A stretch of DNA of 64,000 bases, from NCBI RefSeq assembly GCF_000020485.1, contig NC_011899.1, positions 683,937 through 747,936 on the forward strand. Direction: 5' to 3'. This document shows, piece by piece, positions 16,874 to 23,882 of this stretch. How positions within the stretch are numbered: position 1 is the stretch's first letter; each line of letters begins with the position of its first letter. Made by a program: the position numbers and the translations under genes. The stretch is from Halothermothrix orenii H 168. Its GTDB lineage: Bacteria; Bacillota; Halanaerobiia; Halanaerobiales; Halothermotrichaceae. The notes under the pieces were generated by a model that saw only the letters and a list, made by a program, of their open reading frames with translations, did not search any database and was not told the DNA's origin.

Positions 16874-17695
16874 ATGTATAAAATTATTAATAAAGAGGTA
16901 CTGGCCCCCACTGTTAAGAAGATAGATGTAGAAGCTCCACTTATTGCCGGCAAAACCAGACCGGGTAATTTTATTATGCTACGTATTAATGAAAACGGGG
17001 AGCGTATTCCTCTTACAGTAGCCGATTATGATAGGGAAAAGGGGATAATAACAATAATATTTCAGGAAGTTGGTTATACAACCAGATTGCTCGGTCAACT
17101 TGAAAAAGGAGATTTTATTAAAGATATTGTCGGTCCCCTGGGCCAGCATATGGATATGGAAGGTTATGATAAGGTTGTCTGCCTCGGTGGGGGTTCGGGT
17201 ACTGCCCTTTTATACCCGAAGGTAAAGGGGTTTTATGAAAAAGGTGCTGAGGTTATTGCTATAACTGGAGCCAGAACTAAAGAATTGCTTATTTTAGAGG
17301 AAGAACTGGCAAAAATAAGTCATAGACTATATATAGCTACTGATGATGGTAGTAAGGGTCATCACGGTTTTGTTACAGATATACTGGCTGAAATATTGGA
17401 AGAAGAAGAAATTGATCTGGTTGTTGCCATTGGACCGGTCCCTATGATGAAGGCTGTGTCTGATATGACCAGACCCTATGGGGTAAAAACAATCGTCAGT
17501 TTAAATTCATTAATGGTAGATGGAACCGGTATGTGTGGTGGCTGTCGGGTTACAGTAGGTGGTGAAACAAAATTTACCTGTGTAGATGGACCAGCCTTTG
17601 ATGGTCACCAGGTTGATTTTGAGGAGTTAATGAATAGACTTAACTTTTATAACGAGGAAGAAAAAATGGTCAACAAAAAAGAGGTGAGTGACTGA
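16874..17695 (+). CDS. nfnA: NfnA/SudB-type FAD- and [2Fe-2S]-binding subunit of NADH-dependent ferredoxin:NADP oxidoreductase
   Basis: The 273-residue protein belongs to the ferredoxin-NADP reductase / PyrK fold. It has an FAD-binding barrel (RPGNFIMLRIN, ERIPLTVADYD), an NAD-binding half (VCLGGGSGTALLYP, AIGPVPMMKAV) and four cysteines near the C-terminus (GTGMCGGCRVTVGG, FTCVDGPAFDGH) that hold a [2Fe-2S] cluster. With NfnB it forms an electron-bifurcating complex that couples NADH, ferredoxin and NADP. An in-frame TTG exists at 16850, but GGAGGG at 16862-16867 places the start at ATG 16874. Stop and next start overlap (TGATG). Confidence 0.9.
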   Translation: MYKIINKEVLAPTVKKIDVEAPLIAGKTRPGNFIMLRINENGERIPLTVADYDREKGIITIIFQEVGYTTRLLGQLEKGDFIKDIVGPLGQHMDMEGYDKVVCLGGGSGTALLYPKVKGFYEKGAEVIAITGARTKELLILEEELAKISHRLYIATDDGSKGHHGFVTDILAEILEEEEIDLVVAIGPVPMMKAVSDMTRPYGVKTIVSLNSLMVDGTGMCGGCRVTVGGETKFTCVDGPAFDGHQVDFEELMNRLNFYNEEEKMVNKKEVSD

Positions 17696-19125
17696 TGCCA
17701 GTAGTCAGAAAACGGGTTCCAATGAAAAATCAACCTCCTGATGAAAGAATAAAAAATTTTAAAGAGGTTCCCCTTGGTTATAATAAAAAAGAAGCCATTA
17801 AAGAAGCCGAGCGCTGCCTTCAATGTAAACACTCACCCTGTGTTTCAGGTTGTCCGGTGAATGTACCTATCCCCCGGTTTATAAAAGCCTTAAGAGAAAA
17901 TGATATTAAAGGGGCAAACAGAATAATAAAGTCTAAAAATAATTTACCGGCAATCTGTGGCCGGGTCTGTCCCCAGGAAAACCAGTGTGAAAAAGTATGT
18001 GTTTTGGGTCAAAAATTTGAACCGGTAGCCATCGGTAGGCTGGAAAGATTTGTGGCTGATTTAATACTTGAGCAAGAGAAAAATAATAATTCAGGAGAAA
18101 AGACTGTAACCGACGGAGATAATATTTCTACTAATTCTGATTCCAGAGACAGGGTTGCGGTGGTTGGCTCAGGACCGGCAGGACTTACTGCTGCAGCCGA
18201 TCTGGCTAAAGAAGGTTTTAAAGTAACAGTTTTTGAAGCCCTGCATGATACCGGTGGTGTTCTTCGTTATGGTATTCCTGAATTTAGATTGCCAAAGTCT
18301 ATTTTAGACCAGGAAGTTGAAAATATAAAAAAACTCGGTGTGGAATTTAAATTAAATGTAATAATCGGAAAAACAATAACAATTGATGAATTATTTGAAG
18401 ACGGGTATAAAGCTGTTTTTATTGGAACTGGTGCTGGATTGCCCCTATTTTTAAATATTCCTGGTGAAAATCTTAATGGGGTTTATTCAGCCAATGAATT
18501 TTTAACCAGGGTTAACCTGATGAAGGCCTATAAATTTCCTGAGTTCAAAACACCGGTTAAGGTTGGCAGGAGGGTTGCGGTAATTGGTGGTGGAAATGTG
18601 GCTATGGATGCTGCCAGAACAGCAAAAAGGCTCGGAGCTGAAAAGGTAATGGTTGTGTACCGGCGTTCAGAAGAGGAAATGCCTGCCCGGAATGAAGAAA
18701 TTGAGCATGCCAGGGAAGAGGGGATTGAATTTATATTATTGAGCAGTCCGGTTAAAATTCATGGGGAGAACGGTCTGGTAACTGCTCTCGAATGTATTAA
18801 AATGGAACTTGGTGAAAAAGATAAATCAGGACGGAGGCGACCCATTCCGGTTGAGGGTTCTAACTGGAACATGAAATTGGATACTGTTATTGTTGCCATT
18901 GGTCAGACTCCCAATCCTTTATTAACCAGTAATTCCCGTGGAATTGAGACTGAATCCTGGGGTGGTATTAAAGTTGATGAAAATCTATCCACTTCACGTC
19001 AGGGTGTTTTTGCCGGTGGTGATGTAGTTACCGGGGCGGCTACAGTTATCGAAGCTATGGGGGCTGGAAAGAAAGCGGCCCGTAGTATTTTAGAGTATTT
19101 GCGTAGCGATAATAAAGATAAGTAA
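17695..19125 (+). CDS. nfnB: NfnB / GltD-like NADPH-dependent oxidoreductase subunit
   Basis: The 476-residue protein begins with a cysteine-rich region binding two [4Fe-4S] clusters (CLQCKHSPCVSGCPVNVPIP and CGRVCPQENQCEKVCVLG). It continues as a GltD-type flavoprotein: FAD-binding VAVVGSGPAGLTAAADL (about residues 153-169), NADP-binding VAVIGGGNVAMDAARTAKR and the final FAD-contact GVFAGGDVVTGAATVIEAMGAG. Because no glutamate synthase large subunit is next to it and nfnA overlaps it, it is NfnB rather than GltD. The complex makes NADPH from NADH plus reduced ferredoxin in the cytoplasm. Confidence 0.92.
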   Translation: MPVVRKRVPMKNQPPDERIKNFKEVPLGYNKKEAIKEAERCLQCKHSPCVSGCPVNVPIPRFIKALRENDIKGANRIIKSKNNLPAICGRVCPQENQCEKVCVLGQKFEPVAIGRLERFVADLILEQEKNNNSGEKTVTDGDNISTNSDSRDRVAVVGSGPAGLTAAADLAKEGFKVTVFEALHDTGGVLRYGIPEFRLPKSILDQEVENIKKLGVEFKLNVIIGKTITIDELFEDGYKAVFIGTGAGLPLFLNIPGENLNGVYSANEFLTRVNLMKAYKFPEFKTPVKVGRRVAVIGGGNVAMDAARTAKRLGAEKVMVVYRRSEEEMPARNEEIEHAREEGIEFILLSSPVKIHGENGLVTALECIKMELGEKDKSGRRRPIPVEGSNWNMKLDTVIVAIGQTPNPLLTSNSRGIETESWGGIKVDENLSTSRQGVFAGGDVVTGAATVIEAMGAGKKAARSILEYLRSDNKDK

Positions 19126-19141
19126 AGGGGGAGATTTTTAA

Positions 19142-19993
19142 GTGGGTAAGATTATTGATGGGAAGAAAATTGCCAGTGAGATCAGGAATGAATTGAAGGA
19201 AGAAGTAAAAAAATTTACTGAAGAGGGGCGCCCTCCAGGACTGTCAGTAGTTCTGGTTGGAGATGATCCTGCGTCCCGGACCTATGTCAGAATGAAAGAG
19301 AAGGTGGCCAAAGAAATTGGTATATATTCAAAAGTGGATTACCTCTCCAGGCAGACAACTCAGGATGAGTTGCTTGATATTGTCGACAAATTAAATAATG
19401 ATGAAAAAATTGATGGTATACTGGTTCAGTTACCTTTACCTGATCATATCGATGAAAAAGCTGTGATAGAAGCTATTAGTCCTTTTAAAGATGTGGACGG
19501 TTTTCATCCTATAAATACAGGAAAACTATTTAGTGGGATGACCGGGCAGCGGTTTGAGGCCTGTACCCCCCTCGGTATTATTGAGCTACTTGACAGGGAA
19601 GGAATAGAAATAGATGGGAAAAAGGCAGTTGTAGTAGGAAGGAGTAATATTGTAGGTAAACCGGTGGCCCATTTATTACTGGAAAGACATGCTACTGTTA
19701 CAGTTTGCCATTCCCATACCGCAGATCTGGGTATTGAAACCAGACAGGCAGATATACTGGTAGTTGCAGCCGGTCGTCCCAAACTTGTCAAGGGCGAAAT
19801 GGTCAAGGAGGGTGCTGCTGTAATTGATGTGGGGACCAACCGGGTTGATGGTCATCTGGTCGGGGATGTTGATTTTGAAGCAGCCCGCCAGAGGGCTGGT
19901 TACATAACTCCGGTGCCCGGAGGAGTAGGTCCGATGACCATAGCCATGCTTATGAAAAATACTGTTAAAGCCAGGAAGTATCATGGAGTCTAA
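19142..19993 (+). CDS. folD: FolD, methylenetetrahydrofolate dehydrogenase / cyclohydrolase
   Basis: The 283-residue protein has the usual FolD length and signatures: GLSVVLVGDDPASRTYVRMKEK near the N-terminus (catalytic Tyr and Lys nearby), DGILVQLPLPDHI, and PVPGGVGPMTIAMLM at the C-terminus. The nucleotide-binding segment is VVGRSNIVGKPVAHLLL. It interconverts methylene-, methenyl- and formyl-tetrahydrofolate. GTG start 8 nt after GGGGGAG. The end overlaps xseA by 11 bp. The folD-xseA-xseB-ispA order is the standard Bacillus/Clostridium arrangement. Confidence 0.97.
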   Translation: MGKIIDGKKIASEIRNELKEEVKKFTEEGRPPGLSVVLVGDDPASRTYVRMKEKVAKEIGIYSKVDYLSRQTTQDELLDIVDKLNNDEKIDGILVQLPLPDHIDEKAVIEAISPFKDVDGFHPINTGKLFSGMTGQRFEACTPLGIIELLDREGIEIDGKKAVVVGRSNIVGKPVAHLLLERHATVTVCHSHTADLGIETRQADILVVAAGRPKLVKGEMVKEGAAVIDVGTNRVDGHLVGDVDFEAARQRAGYITPVPGGVGPMTIAMLMKNTVKARKYHGV

Positions 19994-21200
19994 AATATAC
20001 ACTGTATCTGAAGTTACCGGTCGAATAACAGAATTATTAACTTCGGATTCTGTTTTAAATGACCTCTGGATAACCGGGGAAATATCAAATTTCCATCATC
20101 ACAACTCCGGACATATGTATTTTACAATAAAGGATGAAAGGTCCTGTATTAAATCAATTATGTTCAGGGGGTATAACCGTAAGCTTAAATTTGAGCCAGA
20201 AGACGGGTTGAAGGTTAACGCCCATGGCTATGTCGGTGTCTACAAACCCCGTGGTGATTACCAGTTTTATGTAGACCATCTCGAGCCTGCCGGAAAAGGA
20301 GCCCTTTACCTTGCTTTTGAGCAGTTAAAGGAAAAACTTGAAAAAGAAGGTTTATTTAACGAAGATCATAAAAAAGAAATTCCCCTGTTGCCGCGAAAAA
20401 TAGGGGTTGTTACTTCGCCAACCGGGGCAGCTATCAGGGATATATTATCAGTGGTTAAACGGAGATTTAAAAATGTTTCGGTTTTAATAGTGCCTTCTCT
20501 GGTTCAGGGTAAAAAGGCAGCCAGGGAAATTGTTGAGGGAATAGAATACCTTAATTCACGGGATGATATTGATGTTATTATTGTAAGCCGTGGTGGTGGG
20601 TCTATTGAGGAACTCTGGTCTTTTAATGAAGAAGTTGTTGCCAGGGCTATATATAATTCCAGGATTCCGGTAATAAGTGGAGTCGGACATGAAACAGATT
20701 TTACTATAGCCGATTTTGTGGCTGATCTCAGAGCACCTACTCCATCTGCTGCTGCAGAGCTGGCTATATCTAACCGGATTGAACTGGAAAAACACCTTGT
20801 CAATCTTTATACCAGATTATATAATTCGGTCAGTTATCAAATAAAAAGTTACCGGGATAGATTGAATTCACTCTCTTTAAAAAAAGTTCTGACCAGGCCA
20901 GAAGAATTATTTATTCAAAAAATACAATATGTTGATGAATTATCAAGACGGCTGGATTGGGCCATGGAAGGCCGGTTGAAAGATGCCCGTGAAAAATTCA
21001 GGGTTTTAAGTGGTAAGCTGGATAGTCTCAGCCCCCTGAAGACTATTGAGAGGGGATATAGTATAACCCTGAAGGGGAGTGAACCCATTAATAGTATCAC
21101 TCAGGTTGATATAGGTGATGTAATCAGGAGTCGCCTTAGTGATGGAATTATATTGAGTCAGGTAAAGAGGACCATGAAAGAAGGTGAACAGGATGGCTGA
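19983..21200 (+). CDS. xseA: Exodeoxyribonuclease VII large subunit
   Basis: The 405-residue protein starts with an OB-fold (residues 1-100: LWITGEISNFHHHNSGHMYFTIKD). The catalytic core has IGVVTSPTGAAIRDI, DVIIVSRGGGSIEELWSFNEE and PVISGVGHETDFTIADFVAD, LRAPTPSAAAELA. Long helices typical of the family occupy the C-terminal third. With XseB it degrades single-stranded DNA in both directions. The ATG lies inside the end of folD after AGGAAG, and the 3' end overlaps xseB. Confidence 0.97.
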   Translation: MESKIYTVSEVTGRITELLTSDSVLNDLWITGEISNFHHHNSGHMYFTIKDERSCIKSIMFRGYNRKLKFEPEDGLKVNAHGYVGVYKPRGDYQFYVDHLEPAGKGALYLAFEQLKEKLEKEGLFNEDHKKEIPLLPRKIGVVTSPTGAAIRDILSVVKRRFKNVSVLIVPSLVQGKKAAREIVEGIEYLNSRDDIDVIIVSRGGGSIEELWSFNEEVVARAIYNSRIPVISGVGHETDFTIADFVADLRAPTPSAAAELAISNRIELEKHLVNLYTRLYNSVSYQIKSYRDRLNSLSLKKVLTRPEELFIQKIQYVDELSRRLDWAMEGRLKDAREKFRVLSGKLDSLSPLKTIERGYSITLKGSEPINSITQVDIGDVIRSRLSDGIILSQVKRTMKEGEQDG

Positions 21201-21447
21201 AGAAAGTAAGGAAAAAGAGTTGAATTTTGAAAAGGCCCTGAAAAGGCTTGAAGAGATAGTAGATTGTCTGGAGACAGGTGGTTTAAGCCTTGATAAATCA
21301 TTGGAAAGGTTTTCAGAAGGGGTTAAGCTTGTTAATTATTGTAATCAGGAACTTAATAAGGCCGAAGAGAAAATAGAAAAGGTATTAAAAGAAGGTGGTA
21401 CCTTTACCAGAAGTGTTAGCTTTGAGGATGGGGGGAGTAATAATTGA
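21193..21447 (+). CDS. xseB: Exodeoxyribonuclease VII small subunit
   Basis: The 84-residue helical protein shows the XseB signature: FEKALKRLEEIVDCLETGGLSLDKSLERFSEGVKLV in one stretch, then NQELNKAEEKIEKVL. It binds the coiled-coil arms of XseA. A GTG at 21184 is also in frame, but AAGGTG at 21181-21186 fits the ATG at 21193. The stop TGA overlaps the TTG start of ispA (TTGA). Confidence 0.94.
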   Translation: MAEESKEKELNFEKALKRLEEIVDCLETGGLSLDKSLERFSEGVKLVNYCNQELNKAEEKIEKVLKEGGTFTRSVSFEDGGSNN

Positions 21448-22334
21448 ACCAGGTGAATATAAAAGAAATTTTGACTCAATACACCAGTGAAGTCAACAGT
21501 GTTTTGAAGGAAATAATGAATATTGAGAAAAATGCCCTGGCTCCCGGGCTGGTTAAGGCTATGAAATATAGCCTGTTTTCTGGGGGAAAAAGGCTACGCC
21601 CGATTTTAACCCTGATGGTGGCTGAGATGTTAGATGGAGATCGTGATAGTGCTTTGCGGGTCGGGGCTTCAATAGAGCTGGTTCATACTTATTCCCTTAT
21701 TCATGATGATTTACCCAGTATGGATGATGATGATTTTCGACGGGGGAAACCATCAAACCATAAAGTGTTTGGCACGGCAACAGCAATACTGGCCGGGGAT
21801 GCCCTCTTAACATTTGCTTTTAATATATTATCTAAACTTAATTTGCCTCCGGATAAAGTGTTGAAAATTATTGAAGTTATCAGTCAAGGGGCTGGTCATA
21901 ACGGCATGGTTGGGGGACAGGTACTTGACCTGGAAGCAGAAGATAAAGAAATTTCCCTTGAAGAGCTAAAGAAAATTCATTCCGGTAAAACGGGAGCTCT
22001 TTTTAAAAGCTCTATTTTAGCGGGAGCTTATTGTGCTAATCCTGACCGGACAGAACTTACTGCATTAGAGAGATATGCCAGATACCTGGGGTTGACATTT
22101 CAAATAGTTGATGATATTCTTGACGTTACCGGTAATGAGGAAGTACTGGGAAAACGGGTTGGCCGTGATGATGAACTTAATAAAGCTACCTATCCCCGTT
22201 TACTGGGATTGAAACAGGCTGTTAAAGAAGCTGAATTCAATGCTGAGAAGGCCCGTGATTCCCTTGGGCCTTTTGGTGAAAGAGCCTTTTTATTAAAGCA
22301 GCTAGTTGATTATATACTGGTAAGACAATCATGA
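21444..22334 (+). CDS. ispA: Farnesyl diphosphate (polyprenyl) synthase
   Basis: The 296-residue protein has both aspartate-rich motifs of trans-isoprenyl diphosphate synthases: the first, DDLPSMDD, in LIHDDLPSMDDDDFRRGKPS, and the second, DDILD, in IVDDILDVTGNEEVLGK. The two extra residues within the first motif are the bacterial type II farnesyl synthase pattern. It makes farnesyl (or geranylgeranyl) diphosphate from IPP and DMAPP. It starts at TTG after GGGGGAG, overlapping xseB. In OLE-bearing genomes this gene sits just before OLE RNA, as here. Confidence 0.95.
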   Translation: MNQVNIKEILTQYTSEVNSVLKEIMNIEKNALAPGLVKAMKYSLFSGGKRLRPILTLMVAEMLDGDRDSALRVGASIELVHTYSLIHDDLPSMDDDDFRRGKPSNHKVFGTATAILAGDALLTFAFNILSKLNLPPDKVLKIIEVISQGAGHNGMVGGQVLDLEAEDKEISLEELKKIHSGKTGALFKSSILAGAYCANPDRTELTALERYARYLGLTFQIVDDILDVTGNEEVLGKRVGRDDELNKATYPRLLGLKQAVKEAEFNAEKARDSLGPFGERAFLLKQLVDYILVRQS

Positions 22335-22466
22335 CAGGTAACTTAATGATTTCGAATATCTTTAGTATTTATTTTTATGATTACAAAAGCAACCCCTGTT
22401 ATAAGCTACAAAATATTGAGGGAAAACAGGAATTAAATACAAGTTATAAAGGTATTTTGTAACAGA

Positions 22467-22495
22467 TTGAAGCCTGAGGTTATATATGTTATAAT
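22467..22495 (+). promoter_or_regulatory. Sigma-A promoter of OLE RNA
   Basis: TTGAAG (22467-22472) and TATAAT (22490-22495) are separated by 17 bp. The predicted start near 22502 lies about 38 nt before the terminal helix of OLE, giving a transcript of about 610 nt, the size known for OLE RNAs. OLE is therefore not solely dependent on read-through from the folD-ispA operon. Confidence 0.8.
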
Positions 22496-22539
22496 TATCC
22501 ATGGACTTATGAAAGCATAATAAAAAGTTTAACATAAAT

Positions 22540-23115
22540 CCCATAGGTGGTGCAGTATTCTAGTCAACACGCTATCCCTGAAGACGGGCCTAAAAATCCG
22601 TCAAGGGCACACCGATGAAGTTCCTGGTGTTGGCTTCTGACGCCCAGTCGGGGGTCAGTGCTGGGAGTTAAGGGAGAGGGGCGATCCACAAAGGCATGTG
22701 GGCGTTGACCCCGATCCCGTGGAGGCCTGAATTCCTTTTCTGGGGAAAAAGGAATTCGGGTAAACCTGCATGTATGGAAAGATGCATGCAGTGTAGCCTG
22801 CTTTGAGTGGCTCAGGGGACAGTAGAATGATCCTGCTTTGGTACCGGGCAGGGTAATGCTACTGGAAACCTGGGCTGCAAAAGAAGCTAGGGGATAGGAC
22901 AGTGTTGCCAAGGAAAACTTCTAGACTGTCCGGTGATGGCCGGGGCATACCAGGGATTAAAGTGTGGTCTTAGTGGTAATCCAGTCCTGTAGTGGGTGAC
23001 CCTACAGTCGGGATTTTAAAGGGAAACCGCTCCCCTGGTGACAGGGGAGCAATCCCGGGGGAAAACCTACTGGACCTAAGCCGCAGCGTTTACCTGGTAT
23101 GCTACCACCTATGGG
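22540..23115 (+). ncRNA. ole: OLE RNA (ornate, large, extremophilic)
   Basis: This 576-nt block has no coding frame on the plus strand, is far richer in GC than its flanks, and is closed by a terminal helix pairing CCCATAGGTGGT near 22540 with CCACCTATGGG at 23105-23115. Internal hairpins are plain: GAATTCCTTTT / AAAAGGAATTC (22729-22757), a CTGCATG / CATGCAG stem after it, and GCTCCCCTG / CAGGGGAGC capped by a GTGA (GNRA) tetraloop (23029-23050). Position between ispA and an OapA-type membrane protein followed by dxs is the known OLE locus in extremophilic Firmicutes. OLE forms a membrane ribonucleoprotein with OapA and is linked to tolerance of alcohols, cold and Mg2+ stress. No alignment was run; the match is from location, size and remembered motifs. 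Confidence 0.93.
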
Positions 23116-23163
23116 TGATTTTTATACAAATTATATTTTCAGTTATAAATTTTTATCATAATA

Positions 23164-23184
23164 CCCCTGATTTAAGGGGGTTTT
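23164..23184 (+). terminator. Possible weak terminator after OLE RNA
   Basis: CCCCT / AGGGG (plus one extra G) forms a short stem with a 6-nt loop, followed by only four T residues. It may end part of the OLE transcripts and allow read-through into oapA. Confidence 0.5.
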
Positions 23185-23185
23185 G

Positions 23186-23214
23186 TTGACTCTTTAATTT
23201 ATTTAGGGTAAAAT
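23186..23214 (+). promoter_or_regulatory. Sigma-A promoter of oapA-dxs
   Basis: TTGACT (23186-23191), a 17-bp spacer and TAAAAT (23209-23214) lie between the weak OLE terminator and oapA. This gives the protein partner and the downstream genes a start of their own. Confidence 0.72.
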
Positions 23215-23306
23215 AAATTACTGGTTATTGGTTAAATATACATAGATAATGATGTTTATACAAGTCGAAAAATACTGAAATTAATAACCCAGAGGGTGAA
23301 AATAGA

Positions 23307-23882
23307 TTGAAAAACATGAGGAATGGCCTGAAAAATCTTAGAAGTAGTATAACTATTGGTCTGGTTACATTTTTAATAGCGATTTTGGTTACACTAATTT
23401 CACAGTCAAGAATAAGATATATTTCTTTGAATACAGCAATAATAGTTTTATTATCTATTATTTTTGTCGGTATTATTAGTGATATGGTAGGAGTTGCTGC
23501 AACAGCAGCTGAGGAAAAGAATTTTAATGCCCGGGCTGCCAAAAAAATACCTGGAGCCAGACAGGGTCTTTATCTTGTCCAACATGCGGACCGGGTAGCC
23601 AGTTTTATGTGTGATATTGTTGGTGACATCTGTGGTACCATCAGTGGAGCTATTGGTGCTGTTATCGTAATTAAGCTAGTTGACAGGTGGAATCTGGCAG
23701 AAACTTTTACAAATTTGATAACAATTGGGTTAATTGCGTCCCTTACAGTTGGAGGTAAAGCTTTCTTTAAATGGTATGGTATAAAGAAGGCCGATGAGAT
23801 TATTTTTTTTGTAGGTAAGATACTGGCAGGTTTAAGTCTTGTGAAACGAAGGGTCATTAACAAAATAAGAGGTGACTTATAA
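23307..23882 (+). CDS. oapA: OapA, OLE-associated membrane protein
   Basis: The 191-residue protein has four hydrophobic segments (about residues 15-35, 42-65, 105-130, 137-160) separated by a basic, Arg/Lys-rich cytoplasmic-type loop (about 68-95, NARAAKKIPGARQGLYLVQHADR). It fits OapA, the protein that binds OLE RNA and brings it to the membrane. Length and TM count match the family as I remember it. It starts at TTG after AGAGGGTGA and its stop overlaps the ATG of dxs (TAATG), tying it to isoprenoid synthesis. Identification rests on location next to OLE RNA, topology and charge. Confidence 0.9.
   Translation: MKNMRNGLKNLRSSITIGLVTFLIAILVTLISQSRIRYISLNTAIIVLLSIIFVGIISDMVGVAATAAEEKNFNARAAKKIPGARQGLYLVQHADRVASFMCDIVGDICGTISGAIGAVIVIKLVDRWNLAETFTNLITIGLIASLTVGGKAFFKWYGIKKADEIIFFVGKILAGLSLVKRRVINKIRGDL

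Noticed and set aside
17695-19125. Glutamate synthase small subunit (GltD)
   Set aside because: No large subunit nearby and overlap with an NfnA gene favours NfnB.
22564-22911. 115-codon open frame on the minus strand over the OLE region
   Set aside because: It lies antisense to a strongly structured RNA, has a composition unlike a protein (many Ser, Pro, His) and no ribosome binding site.
22540-23115. RNase P RNA or another large RNA instead of OLE
   Set aside because: The conserved RNase P core words (such as GAGGAAAGTCC and ACAGAA) are absent, while the gene context is that of OLE.
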